Source of the DNA: Bacillus aquiflavi
GTDB taxonomy: Bacteria > Bacillota > Bacilli > Bacillales > Cytobacillaceae
DNA: 64,000 bases
Assembly: GCF_019915265.1 (NCBI RefSeq)
Contig: NZ_CP082780.1
Location: 1,426,001 to 1,490,000, forward strand
Direction of reading: 5' to 3'
Shown here piece by piece: positions 25,942 through 34,565 of this stretch. The notes beneath the pieces are model-generated. The model saw only the letters and a list, made by a program, of their open reading frames with translations. It did not search any database and was not told where the DNA came from. The position numbers and the translations under genes were made by a program. Numbering within the stretch: position 1 is the first letter of the stretch; every line of letters begins with the position of its first letter.

Positions 25942-27498
25942 ATGTATCCAACAATTAGTAAAATCTTTGATCAAACAGTGCAAAAATATCCGAAAAAAGA
26001 AGCGCTAGTCGATATTTCTTCAAATAAGCGCTGGACTTTTGAAGAATGGCAAAATGATGTCCACCGTCTAGCAAATGCATTACTTGCTGCAGGAATAACG
26101 AAAGGAGATCGTGTGTCAACTTTTTTGTTTAATACAAGTGAACTTGCAATGACTTATTTTGCTTGTGCTAAAATCGGTGCGATTATAAATCCAATTAATT
26201 TTCGGTTGAAACCACAGGAAATTATTCATATTTTTAAAGATGCGACACCTAAAATTGTCATATTTGAGCAAGGTCTCGAACAGCAAATCGCAGCAATACA
26301 TGAGCAATTTCCTTATATATCTTTTTGGTATATTAATGAAGACACTCCCCAATATGCAGAAAATTATGATGTAAAAATAAGCAACTCCATCACTACAGCA
26401 CCTGAAGTTGACGTGAATGAACAGGATTTATATGCAATTATGTACACAAGCGGAACAACTGGACAGCCAAAAGGGGTGTTGCATCGACACCGTGATATGG
26501 TTGAGCAAAGTTTAATTTGCTTATCAATGATGAAACTATCTCCAAATGACCGTGGACTTGTTGTTGCGCCGATGTTTCATTGTGCTGAACTACATTGCTG
26601 TTTTCTTCCTCGAGTACAGGCGGGGGCTTGTAACGTCATGATCAAACATTTTAATTCAACAACTGTTTTACAGACGATTGAAAATGAAAAAATTACCCAA
26701 TTGTTTGCCGCTCCAACAATGTGGAACATGCTTCTTCAAGAAGACTTAACATCTTATCATGTACGTTCATTGCGAGTTGGTTTATATGGTGCAGCTCCGA
26801 TGGCTCCAGTTCATGTAAGAGCAGTGAAAGAGAAACTAGGAATCGATTTAATTCAAGCTTATGGCCAAACAGAAATGGGTCCAGCAGTTGCTTTTTTACA
26901 AGAAGACGAGCAATTATGTAAGGCTGGATCTGCTGGAAAGGCTTGTTACAATCATGAAATCCGTATTGTGAAACCGAGGGGGGCTGAACCATCTGAACCA
27001 GGTGATATTCTCCCACCTAATGAAGTAGGGGAAATTATTGTCAGAGGCTCTTGTATGATGGCTGGTTACTTTCATCGGGAGGAAGCGACTAAGAAGGCTT
27101 TATATAAAGGTTGGTATCATACGGGTGATCTTGGATATTTAGATGAAGACGGCTATTTATATGTTGCTGATCGTGTAGATGACATGATCAATACCGGAGG
27201 AGAAAACGTCTATCCGAGAGAAGTAGAAGATTTGTTACATGAGCATCAAGGTGTTTTAGATGTTGCTGTTATAGGGATACCCGATGAAAAATGGGGAGAA
27301 CTTGTAACAGCAGTCATTGTAAAAAAAGATAAATCATTAACTGAAAAAGAATTAGATATTTTTTGCAAAAGCAGTGATCGTCTTGCGGATTATAAACGTC
27401 CACGAAAATATATTTTTGTTGAAAAATTGCCGAGAAATGCAAGTGGGAAAATCCAGAAGTTTATGCTCCGAAAGGAATTAGCAGTATATAGCAACTAA
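25942..27498 (+). CDS. Acyl-CoA synthetase (AMP-binding), fatty-acid type
   Basis: Activates a carboxylic acid to its CoA ester with ATP. 518 residues. The P-loop-like AMP motif is YTSGTTGQPKGVLHRHR; then GLYGAAPMAP, AYGQTEMGP, the hinge/adenylate motif YHTGDLGYLDEDGYLYVADR, and the C-terminal catalytic Lys motif LPRNASGKIQKFMLRK. Closest by pattern to medium or long-chain fatty-acyl-CoA ligases (FadD/LcfB group). ATG 25942 has AAAGGAGGATGATCACGA. It stands alone between terminators. The chain length preference cannot be read from sequence. Confidence 0.88.
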   Translation: MYPTISKIFDQTVQKYPKKEALVDISSNKRWTFEEWQNDVHRLANALLAAGITKGDRVSTFLFNTSELAMTYFACAKIGAIINPINFRLKPQEIIHIFKDATPKIVIFEQGLEQQIAAIHEQFPYISFWYINEDTPQYAENYDVKISNSITTAPEVDVNEQDLYAIMYTSGTTGQPKGVLHRHRDMVEQSLICLSMMKLSPNDRGLVVAPMFHCAELHCCFLPRVQAGACNVMIKHFNSTTVLQTIENEKITQLFAAPTMWNMLLQEDLTSYHVRSLRVGLYGAAPMAPVHVRAVKEKLGIDLIQAYGQTEMGPAVAFLQEDEQLCKAGSAGKACYNHEIRIVKPRGAEPSEPGDILPPNEVGEIIVRGSCMMAGYFHREEATKKALYKGWYHTGDLGYLDEDGYLYVADRVDDMINTGGENVYPREVEDLLHEHQGVLDVAVIGIPDEKWGELVTAVIVKKDKSLTEKELDIFCKSSDRLADYKRPRKYIFVEKLPRNASGKIQKFMLRKELAVYSN

Positions 27499-27501
27499 AA
27501 A

Positions 27502-27549
27502 GATGGGCTGTTATAAAGTCATATCAATGACTTTTAACAACAGCCCATT
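27502..27549. terminator. Bidirectional terminator
   Basis: ATGGGCTGTTATAAAGTCAT pairs with ATGACTTTTAACAACAGCCC, between convergent genes. Confidence 0.85.
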
Positions 27550-27550
27550 A

Positions 27551-28117
27551 TCATTTTCCGTACTTACGAAACAACTGTTCCTTTGACATGCATAAAAACA
27601 CAGGTGTATTTTTATGCATGTTCTTAAGTGAAAAATGAGATTGTGACAGAAGGAAAATAGGGAGCTGACAAATAAATTTAAACCACTTATAAAGCGATTG
27701 ATTTGGTTCAAAACATTCAAAACCTAATTTTTGAACCCCTTTATTTATCATTGTGATTCCAATAATTCCTTTAATATCATTTTCAAATGGATGCTTTTTT
27801 ATATAGGAGCTTAAAAACGGCATAGAATTTAACACATGTCGATAAATCGAAATGCCCCTTGAAGTATTATTTTTCAAACAAGACAACTCTTTAAGTAAGC
27901 GAATATTGTGTAAATGGATTTTAATTAACATATCATTTTTACATATTTTTGAGCCATCTGAAAGGATAATTTTTTTTCCTTTATATTTAATTAAACGTAC
28001 CCTAAATATTGTTTTTTCTCCATATGAATTTGTTTCAACATATGTTAATCGTGTAAATGCAAAATAAATTGGATCGAATAACCCCCAAAGAGAGAGGAGA
28101 TACATTCGAATATTCAC
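27551..28117 (-). CDS. ykoP: YkoP-like protein
   Basis: A 188-residue protein of the Bacillus YkoP family (function unknown). Visible blocks are LSLWGLFDPIYFAFTRLTYV at the N-terminus, FRVRLIKYKGKKIILSDGS, KNDMLIKIHLHNIRLLKEL, GISIYRHVLNSMP and KGIIGITMINKGVQKLGFE. It has no signal peptide and at most one amphipathic hydrophobic stretch. The start is GTG 28117, behind AAAGGAGAAACAATT, rather than the upstream ATG 28141, which would bury the site in the coding frame. Confidence 0.8.
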   Translation of the reverse strand: MNIRMYLLSLWGLFDPIYFAFTRLTYVETNSYGEKTIFRVRLIKYKGKKIILSDGSKICKNDMLIKIHLHNIRLLKELSCLKNNTSRGISIYRHVLNSMPFLSSYIKKHPFENDIKGIIGITMINKGVQKLGFECFEPNQSLYKWFKFICQLPIFLLSQSHFSLKNMHKNTPVFLCMSKEQLFRKYGK

Positions 28118-28331
28118 AATTGTTTCTCCTTTCAAGATCACTTACAGTCAAGATATTTTATCTTAGCTCAATAAAAAATTACTATGCAAAATTAAATTTT
28201 TTATCATATAGGTAAAATAAGACTCAATTGGATTGTTTTCTTTATTATAGAAAGTTGTTTTCTTCATAAAATAACGTCGGAGCTGATTTATAAATAAAAT
28301 CAGCATTACTTTTTAAAGCGGAGGAAGAGAA

Positions 28332-28538
28332 ATGACAGTTATAAATAATTTAAAACAAACAATTTCTGGTTTAAAAAGTGCGCAAGCGAGTCTTGAAACA
28401 TTTGCGTTAGATACTGATAATAAGAAAGCAAAGCAATTGTATCAAGCCGCAGCACAACAAACTCAATCAATTATTGATACATTATCACCTCGTATTACCG
28501 AAGTAGAGCAAGAAGAACCACAATATAAACAGCAATAA
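28332..28538 (+). CDS. DUF1657 protein
   Basis: A 68-residue helical protein, LKQTISGLKSAQASLETFAL then QLYQAAAQQTQSIIDTL, ending in the family tail EEEPQYK. DUF1657 genes in Bacilli lie with spoVA and 2Duf genes in spore operons (spoVA2mob type) and are expressed in the forespore. ATG 28332 follows GCGGAGGAAGAGAA. It is the first of two DUF1657 genes, then a 2Duf-like gene. Confidence 0.85.
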   Translation: MTVINNLKQTISGLKSAQASLETFALDTDNKKAKQLYQAAAQQTQSIIDTLSPRITEVEQEEPQYKQQ

Positions 28539-28555
28539 TAACGATGGTGCTCTTA

Positions 28556-28617
28556 GACTGTTGGCAACTATTTTAAGTTTATAATTGATAAACGTTTTCA
28601 ACTAGCCTAAGAAAGTT
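28556..28617 (-). repeat. Dispersed imperfect-palindrome repeat, internally deleted copy
   Basis: Only the two ends remain: CTTAGACTGTTGGCAAC and GATAAACGTTTTCAACTAG then CCTAAG. About 60 bp; the central blocks are missing. Confidence 0.55.
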
Positions 28618-28637
28618 GCTGTAACGAAGATTATTTT

Positions 28638-28888
28638 AAAAGAGGTCGGGACAAAACTTAAAACAATCAACTCTAAGAACGATATGCTCATTCAGCGGAG
28701 AAAATATACGTAGACTCCTGCGGGAAAAGCAACAGCTGAAAATCCTGCAGGAAGCGGTTTTTGCTTCCGAGGAAGTTGAGGCGTTGCCCGCGGAAAGCGA
28801 AGTATATTTCCGGAGCGGGATATAAGCACTAACTATCTCATTGTTCGGATTTATCTTTGATTAAAATGGTTTTGTCCCAGCCTCTTTT
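28638..28888. repeat. Bacillaceae long inverted repeat element (~250 bp)
   Basis: Outer arms AAGAGGTCGGGACAAAAC and GTTTTGTCCCAGCCTCTT; inner arms GCGGAGAAAATATACG and AAGTATATTTCCGG; core segments ACTCCTGCGGGAAAAGC and GCCCGCGGAAAGCGAA. This composition is that of a dispersed intergenic element seen in many Bacillaceae. It carries no gene and sits between the two DUF1657 genes, where it can fold into a long hairpin within any common transcript. Confidence 0.85.
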
Positions 28889-28921
28889 CTTCAAAAATCA
28901 TGATGAAGGAGTTTTGTTTTC

Positions 28922-29128
28922 ATGACGATCGCTTCAAGTTTGAAATCATGTATAGCCAGTTTGAAAGGTGCTGAAGCAAGCTTCAGTAAATTAGCAGCAA
29001 TAACTTCATGTACTGATGCTACTCGTGCCTTTCACGAATGTATGTTGGAAACAAGAGAGATTGTTGACGACTTACAGAAACGACTAGCTTTTTTAGAGCG
29101 TGAAGAACCTCAATATAAAGGAAATTAG
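28922..29128 (+). CDS. DUF1657 protein, second copy
   Basis: A 68-residue paralogue of the protein at 28332: LKSCIASLKGAEASFSKLAA, then REIVDDLQKRLAFLE and the tail REEPQYKGN. It starts at ATG 28922 behind GAAGGAGTTTTGTTTTC. The 2Duf-like gene follows after 12 bp, with the GGGGGGAG site directly after this stop. Confidence 0.85.
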   Translation: MTIASSLKSCIASLKGAEASFSKLAAITSCTDATRAFHECMLETREIVDDLQKRLAFLEREEPQYKGN

Positions 29129-29140
29129 GGGGGAGATATT

Positions 29141-30007
29141 TTGGAGATTCCAGATTGGCTCGATATTATTACCCGGTCATTTATTATGTTAGGTCTTTTA
29201 TTTTTATTAACAAAGTGGCTTGGAAAAAAGCAATTATCTCAACTTTCATTTTTCGAATATGTAGCTGGAATTACGATTGGAAGTATTGCAGCAGAAATAT
29301 CAACTGGGTTAGAGAGAAACTTTTTACATGGAATTTTCAGTTTGCTTGTTTGGACAACAGTCCCGTTTTTAGTTGCGGTTATCGCAATGAAGAATAAAAG
29401 TATTCGTGATTTTGTTGAAGGTTCAGCAACTGTATTTATTAAAGAGGGTAAAATTTTAGAGGATAATTAAAAAAAAGAAAAGTATACAACAGATGAGTTA
29501 ATGGAACTGTTAAGGAAAAAAAATGCGTTTAATGTGTCCGATGTAGAATTTGCTGTTTTAGAGGCAGATGGCAATTTAAACGTATTATTAAAAAAAGAAG
29601 CTCAACCGATTACACCAAAGGATATTCAACTGTACGTTCCACCTGAAAAGGAACCGCAAACTGTTATTATGGATGGGGAAATATTAGATGAGCCTTTATC
29701 TAATAGCGGCTATAATCGAGGGTGGCTTCATACGGAACTTGATAAATTAGATGTAACAGTTGAAAATGTATTTCTTGCCCAAATTGATTCGTATGGACAA
29801 TTAACTGTTGATTTATTTGATGATAAAATTCAAGTTCCGGCACCACAGGAAAAACCTTTGTTATTAGCGTCTTTGAAAAAATGTCAAGCAGATCTCGAGT
29901 TATTTGCACTTGAAACAGAATCAAAATCCGCACAATTCATGTATACAAAAAATGCTGAAAAACTAGAGAAAATGATTCAAAAAATTAATCCGTACTTAGT
30001 CAATTAA
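29141..30007 (+). pseudogene. 2Duf-like spore membrane protein (YetF/DUF421 + DUF1657), interrupted by TAA
   Basis: Reading through TAA 29468-29470 gives a 288-residue protein: three membrane segments (GKKQLSQLSFFEYVAGITIG is the DUF421 core), the cytoplasmic YetF C-terminal domain (DVEFAVLEADGNLNVLLKKE, MDGEILDEPLSNSGYNRGWL) and a fused DUF1657 tail (LLLASLKKCQADLELFALET). DUF421-DUF1657 fusions are the 2Duf proteins, which in Bacillus alter spore heat and chemical resistance. The frame is kept after the stop, so one base change (for example TTA to TAA) explains it. Start TTG 29141 has GGGGGGAGATATT. The downstream part could start at ATG 29501 but has no good site. Confidence 0.8.
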
Positions 30008-30008
30008 A

Positions 30009-30044
30009 AAGGACGATAAAACAAGCTACTGTTTTATCGTCCTT
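30009..30044 (+). terminator. Perfect 15-bp terminator
   Basis: AAGGACGATAAAACA and its exact complement around AGCTAC; directly touches the repeat at 30046. Confidence 0.85.
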
Positions 30045-30045
30045 A

Positions 30046-30161
30046 GACTGTTGACAAACGTTCGCATTTATCGAAACCTTGCACTTCGTTGTAAGCATTT
30101 ATTTTATTTGCTTGTTCCCCGTTGCTCGGTGCCTTGTCTGACAAGCGTTTTCCAACGAGTC
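30046..30161 (-). repeat. Dispersed imperfect-palindrome repeat, full-length, reverse
   Basis: GACTGTTGACAAACGTTCGC to GACAAGCGTTTTCCAACGAG, with ACTTCGTTGTAAGC inside. The flanks GTCCTTAGACTG (left) and AGTCTAAGGAC (right) extend the inverted repeat into the terminator arm. Confidence 0.85.
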
Positions 30162-30241
30162 TAAGGACATTATCAACTTTGTTTATAAGCTAAGGTTAAA
30201 ACACAAGCTCAGGCTGTTTCATCTTTTAATTTGCTTTGTCT

Positions 30242-31426
30242 TTAACTTAATGGTGACGGTTGAAGAAATAGACCACTTTGTGGTAACTGAGAAACAGCCT
30301 TTTGAAGTTTTTCTTCACTTTGGACTAAGGCAATTCGTACATAACCTTCACCAGATGGTCCGAATGCAACGCCAGGGGTAACAACAACATTTGCTTTGTC
30401 AATCAGGGTAAAAGCAAAATCAGTTGAATTCCATCCTTCAGGAATTTTCCCCCATACAAACATTCCTCCTTCTGGTGCATCAACGTTCCAACCGATAGAA
30501 CGGAGTCCGTTAACAAGTAAGTCTCTTCGTTTTTGATAAACGATGCGATTACTAGTACATATCGTTTTTGCATGTCGTAAAGAAGTAGCGGCTGCCTTTT
30601 GAACAGGAAAAAAAACACCATAGTCTAAATTCGACTTTAGTTGGGCGAAAGCTTTGATCATATCTTTGTTACCCATTAAATATCCGATTCGTGTCCCAGC
30701 TAAATTTAACCCTTTTGAAAGCGAATTGATTTCCATTCCAACTTCCTTTGCACCTGGGACAGATAGAAAGCTCACTGGCTTTTTACCGTCATAATAAATT
30801 TCAGAGTAGGCAAAATCGTGAAGAACAATAATATTATATTTTTTCGCAAAAGCAACTAATTCGACAAAAAAGCTTTCAGTTGCAAGGGTAGGAATTGGAT
30901 TCCCCGGATAATTTAAAATAATCATTTTTGCTTTTGCGGCAATTTCTGCTGGGATTGCTTTTAAATCTGGGAGATAGTTGTTTTCTTGCAATAACGGCAT
31001 TAAATAACATTCAGCGCCAGCCATTGCTACCCCTGTCGCATAAGCAGTATATCCGGGATCAGGAACAAGAATGTAATCACCGGAATTTGCAAATACCATC
31101 GGTAAGTGAACGAGTCCGTCTTGTGAACCCATAAGTTGTAACACTTCATCTTTTGGATTTAAAGATACATTGTACGATTCTTTATAGTAGTCCGCAACTG
31201 CTTCAGCAAACTCATCTATACCAGATAGTGTATAACCATACTGGTCTTTTTTTACTTCCTCCGCTAATTCATCCATAATAAATTGAGGTGGAGATAAATC
31301 GGGGCTACCGACACTTAAATCGACAATGTCACAACCCTGTTCTAGCTTCTCCTTTTTATAAGCAGCTAATTTACTAAAAATTGATGGTTTAAATGCTTCC
31401 ATTCTTTTTGCCAACTGAATCTCCAA
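30242..31426 (-). CDS. PLP-dependent class I/II aminotransferase
   Basis: A 394-residue fold-type I aminotransferase. It shows DLSVGSPDLSPPQFIMDELA, QYGYTLSGIDEFAEA, the PLP/substrate motifs LNYPGNPIPTLA and HDFAYSEIYYDG, the PLP Lys in NSLSKGLNLAGTRIGY, and GGMFVWGKIP with the late carboxylate-binding Arg in GEGYVRIAL. The pattern is that of the LL-diaminopimelate/alanine aminotransferase-like group annotated in Bacilli. The exact amino donor is not clear. ATG 31426 follows GGAGGTATTTTAATT. Confidence 0.88.
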   Translation of the reverse strand: MEIQLAKRMEAFKPSIFSKLAAYKKEKLEQGCDIVDLSVGSPDLSPPQFIMDELAEEVKKDQYGYTLSGIDEFAEAVADYYKESYNVSLNPKDEVLQLMGSQDGLVHLPMVFANSGDYILVPDPGYTAYATGVAMAGAECYLMPLLQENNYLPDLKAIPAEIAAKAKMIILNYPGNPIPTLATESFFVELVAFAKKYNIIVLHDFAYSEIYYDGKKPVSFLSVPGAKEVGMEINSLSKGLNLAGTRIGYLMGNKDMIKAFAQLKSNLDYGVFFPVQKAAATSLRHAKTICTSNRIVYQKRRDLLVNGLRSIGWNVDAPEGGMFVWGKIPEGWNSTDFAFTLIDKANVVVTPGVAFGPSGEGYVRIALVQSEEKLQKAVSQLPQSGLFLQPSPLS

Positions 31427-31528
31427 TTAAAATACCTCCATTATTTGAATAATTATGAATTATTTTTAATTTATATTAACATATTTCGTCCTTTTTAGCG
31501 ATGAAAAAATGAATGCACGCATTTAAAA

Positions 31529-31551
31529 AGAAGGGGGAAGCTCCTTCTTCT
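31529..31551. terminator. Short terminator-like hairpin
   Basis: AAGAAGG and CCTTCTT around GGGAAGCT, followed by a T run. The following TTTAGACTGTT resembles one end of the dispersed repeat. Confidence 0.5.
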
Positions 31552-31669
31552 TTAGACTGTTTATATCCGATTATATGAACGTTGTTTCTAGCTTCGTCTC
31601 GTATTCTGAGAGGAGAGAAGATGCTAATTATTTGACTTGTCTGCAAGGTGAGAAGAGGAACTCCTCTTT

Positions 31670-32467
31670 TTAAAGATGAAAAAGCTGCGGAATGGTGACA
31701 AATGTAAATCCATCTTCCTGCAGTTTAGGAATAATGAGCTCTAATGCTTCTACTGTTCCAGATAAATCTTGAGTCCAGTGGCCGCCATCATGGAAAAGCA
31801 CAACAGCTCCAGGATGAATATGATTAAGGACATTATTTTTAATTTGTTCTGCAGGAAGTTGTTTCCAATCATTGGAATCAACAGACCACATAACAGTCGT
31901 TAAATTTAATTTTCCCAACTCAATCGTTTGCTCCCGCGTTAATGATCCAAATGGAGGTCTAAATAATTTAGGTTTAATTCCGACAATTTTGTTCAATGCC
32001 TTTTCTGTTTCTGCAATTTCCCATTTCATTTGTTCTACGGTAGCTTTACCTAAATTAGGATGCCAATACGTATGATTTCCGATTGCATGACCTTCCTGAG
32101 CAACTCGCTTTACAATATAAGGATATTTTGAAACTTTAGCCCCCATCATAAAAAAGGTTGCCTTTACGTTATATTTTTTTAATACATTCAAGATTTGTGG
32201 TGTGTACTTTGCACTAGGACCGTCATCAAATGTAAGCGCAATTTTGTTCCCGATACCACGGATCACGACGATATTAGGGAATTCTTGCTGTAACCTCCAA
32301 AAAGAGACAGGCTTTTGCACCTGGACGGTTAAATTTGAGTGATGTTCAGGTTGTTCATTCTCGCTAACATGAGTTTCACTTATAGGTTCGGGTTTTTTTC
32401 CTGTCCATCCAGATAAGATCATAATAAAAGATAAAAAAATAATAAAAATACAATTTTTTTTCTTCAT
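31670..32467 (-). CDS. Polysaccharide deacetylase (NodB domain), lipobox Cys replaced
   Basis: A secreted carbohydrate esterase 4 enzyme of 265 residues: signal segment (about 3-20), short linker, NodB domain with all five motifs (TFDDGP, GNHTYWHPNLG, RPPFG, WSVDSNDW, LFHDGG), so metal-dependent N-deacetylation of cell-wall glycan is expected. The signal ends ILSGWTGKK, where relatives usually have ILSGC; TGG replaces a Cys codon. If true, the protein is released or held by the uncleaved anchor rather than lipid-bound. ATG 32467 follows AAAGGGGTGTCAATGG. Confidence 0.88.
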   Translation of the reverse strand: MKKKNCIFIIFLSFIMILSGWTGKKPEPISETHVSENEQPEHHSNLTVQVQKPVSFWRLQQEFPNIVVIRGIGNKIALTFDDGPSAKYTPQILNVLKKYNVKATFFMMGAKVSKYPYIVKRVAQEGHAIGNHTYWHPNLGKATVEQMKWEIAETEKALNKIVGIKPKLFRPPFGSLTREQTIELGKLNLTTVMWSVDSNDWKQLPAEQIKNNVLNHIHPGAVVLFHDGGHWTQDLSGTVEALELIIPKLQEDGFTFVTIPQLFHL

Positions 32468-32646
32468 CCATTGACACCCCTTTTACAAACTTTCTTCTTA
32501 TTTACTTATTATTAGTTTAAATTTGCTGTTCAATGTATCTTTTTATCAAATCTGATTTTTTATGATATAATGTTATTTCGAGTTTTTTATTTATGATCAC
32601 GTTCTTAAGGCTTACGTTTAAAGAAATGCATGTTAAGGAGGATAGC

Positions 32647-33822
32647 ATGGAAAAGAGAACAACGTTTCAAGCTTTTTCTAATTTCAGGCTTGATCAATCA
32701 ATTATTGTTTGTTTATTACTCCTTTTTATCATTAGCTTAATTACTGTATATAGCGGTTCTGGTCAATATGCGCCAAGTGACCCTTACTTTTTTTTGAAGC
32801 GCCAAATTGTATGGTACATTATTGGACTTATCGTTTTAGGTGCAGTTATGACTTTTGATTATGAGTTATTGCCGAATTTTTCGCTCATTTTATATATTAT
32901 AGGAATTGTGTTATTAATTGCGGTATACTTTTTCGGTATTGAGAAGAACGGTTCCCAACGTTGGCTTCAACTAGGAGGATTTTTACTTCAGCCATCAGAA
33001 TTTATGAAAATCTTCCTTATCATCCACTTGGGGGCTCAAATAGATAAATTTAAGAAAAATTATCAAAATTCGTTCAAAAATCATTTAAAGCTTACGGTAA
33101 CTTTATTTGCTTGGAGTATCCCACCGCTTTTACTTATTTTGAAACAGCCAGATTTAGGGACCTCATTGGTGATTATATCAATTGTATTCTCGTTGTTATT
33201 TGTTGCGGGTGTTTCTTTTAAAATTTTACTTTCGTTAATTGGGATCGGTTCATCTGTAATTGGTTCATTAGTTTATTTGCATTTTTTTCATTTTGATTTC
33301 TTTTCTAAAATGATTAAACCTCATCAACTTGAAAGAATCTACGGCTGGCTTGCACCTGAACAATATGCTTCAAGCTACGGCTACCAACATTTACAAGCAA
33401 AAACAGGTATCGGGGCTGGTCAAATGACCGGGCTTGGTTTTATGAATGGGGTGCAATCGCAAAGCGGCAGGGTGCCAGAAGTACATACTGATTTTATTTT
33501 TACTGTAATTGGTGAAGAATTCGGATTTATCGGTGCATCCATCTTAATAAGTATTTACTTTATTTTATTTTTCCGCATGATTTCAATTGCTTTAGAAGCA
33601 AATAGTGAGTATGGTACTTACATTATAACTGGGGTCATTGGTTTGTTAGCTTTTCAAATTTTTCAAAATATTGGGATGACCGTCGGTTTAATGCCGATAA
33701 CAGGATTAGCCTTACCGTTTATTAGCTACGGAGGCAGTGCACTTTTAACGAATATGATTGCACTTGGACTCGTTTTGAATGTAAGAGCACGAACGAGAAA
33801 GTTTATGTTTTCTTCGTCATAG
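32647..33822 (+). CDS. FtsW/RodA/SpoVE family peptidoglycan polymerase
   Basis: A SEDS glycosyltransferase that polymerises lipid II in the membrane with a partner transpeptidase. 391 residues with ten membrane segments. Family marks: VYSGSGQYAPSDPYFFLKRQ, RWLQLGGFLLQPSEFMKIFL, LKQPDLGTSLVI, and the C-terminal signature VHTDFIFTVIGEEFGFIGA, MPITGLALPFISYGGSALLT. ATG 32647 behind TTAAGGAGGATAGC is preferred over upstream starts. It is monocistronic. Whether it serves elongation, division or spore cortex is not clear. Confidence 0.9.
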   Translation: MEKRTTFQAFSNFRLDQSIIVCLLLLFIISLITVYSGSGQYAPSDPYFFLKRQIVWYIIGLIVLGAVMTFDYELLPNFSLILYIIGIVLLIAVYFFGIEKNGSQRWLQLGGFLLQPSEFMKIFLIIHLGAQIDKFKKNYQNSFKNHLKLTVTLFAWSIPPLLLILKQPDLGTSLVIISIVFSLLFVAGVSFKILLSLIGIGSSVIGSLVYLHFFHFDFFSKMIKPHQLERIYGWLAPEQYASSYGYQHLQAKTGIGAGQMTGLGFMNGVQSQSGRVPEVHTDFIFTVIGEEFGFIGASILISIYFILFFRMISIALEANSEYGTYIITGVIGLLAFQIFQNIGMTVGLMPITGLALPFISYGGSALLTNMIALGLVLNVRARTRKFMFSSS

Positions 33823-33892
33823 TTTCTTTTCTTATTTTTATTAAAAAGATTCATTTTTATCGTCCTTGATGTATATGATAACAATGTGAGAA

Positions 33893-33926
33893 AAAATCAC
33901 TTGGTACGGGCATACCAAGTGATTTT
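33893..33926. terminator. Bidirectional terminator
   Basis: AATCACTTGGTA and TACCAAGTGATT around CGGGCA, with A/T tails on both sides; it lies between convergent genes. Confidence 0.85.
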
Positions 33927-33943
33927 AAAAAAATGTCTTATTT

Positions 33944-34027
33944 TTAGTTTACAAGCGCAACGATTAAAGAGAGAAAAGTGACGATGAAAAACAAAAATGT
34001 AAAGAAAACAAAGTAAATTTTGTTCAT
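33944..34027 (-). CDS. Small single-span membrane peptide (27 aa)
   Basis: ATG 34027 sits behind a strong site (AAAGGGGGTGAAAAG). The product starts MNKIYFVFFTFLFF and is one hydrophobic helix ending ALVN. It converges on the FtsW/RodA-like gene across a shared terminator. I do not recognise it. The ribosome site and the clean membrane helix support expression. Confidence 0.6.
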   Translation of the reverse strand: MNKIYFVFFTFLFFIVTFLSLIVALVN

Positions 34028-34257
34028 CTTTTCACCCCCTTTTATTTATGTATATGCATGTTGTTTTATGACATTCTTTTATTAGCAATATTTGTATAGT
34101 GAATATGTACTATTTTTCGTCCTAAAAAGGGCGTTTTTTTCTTTTTGTCATTTTCTTCGCTGTTAAAATAGGCATGATCATATAAAAACAATAATTGACA
34201 TCATTTTCTGTACATGCTAATCTAGTTTTTATATTTCAACAATTAAATATTAGTTGG

Positions 34258-34455
34258 AATCAGGTTCCTTGAAAGAATACTTTCGAGGATTAAAAGGGAA
34301 GTTCGGTGAAATGCCGACACGGTCCCGCCACTGTGAAAGGATAATGCGCGGCAAAAATACCACTGATCGTTAGATTGGGAAGGTTGCTGCTCACAAATGA
34401 TCCTTAAGTCAGGAGACCTGCCTGTTTCAGCAACACTGATAACCTACGGGAAATA
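34258..34455 (+). ncRNA. Cobalamin (B12) riboswitch
   Basis: The conserved core is clear: AGGTTCCTTG at the start, AAAGGGAAGTTCGGTGAAAT, GCCGACACGGTCCCGCCACT, GTGA, and the B12 box AAGTCAGGAGACCTGCC. Such RNAs bind adenosyl- or methylcobalamin and shut down B12 transport, synthesis or B12-independent isoenzyme genes. The 3' end runs directly into the ribosome site of the 23-codon frame at 34473 (ATAGGGAGGTG), so control of translation is likely. Confidence 0.95.
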
Positions 34456-34472
34456 GGGAGGTGTTATATAAT

Positions 34473-34544
34473 ATGTCTGACATTTATTTAGCATTTCTAA
34501 TTTTCTATGTGAACAAATTAGGAGTGCTATTTTATTTGCAATAA
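34473..34544 (+). CDS. 23-residue peptide directly under the B12 riboswitch
   Basis: ATG 34473 has a strong site (AGGGAGGTGTTATATA) whose bases immediately follow the riboswitch. The product starts MSDIYLAFLIFYVNKLG and is hydrophobic. It may be a small membrane peptide, or what remains after deletion of a B12-controlled gene. I do not recognise it. The thioesterase follows 21 bp later. Confidence 0.5.
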   Translation: MSDIYLAFLIFYVNKLGVLFYLQ

Positions 34545-34565
34545 ATAGGGGAGTTGAATTTTAGA

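Noticed and set aside
28638-28888. A small gene inside the long inverted repeat
   Set aside because: The sequence is palindromic throughout and matches a non-coding dispersed Bacillaceae element.
29501-30007. The second half of the 2Duf gene as an independent gene
   Set aside because: No ribosome site precedes ATG 29501, and coding similarity continues without break from the stop at 29468 through the ten codons before it.
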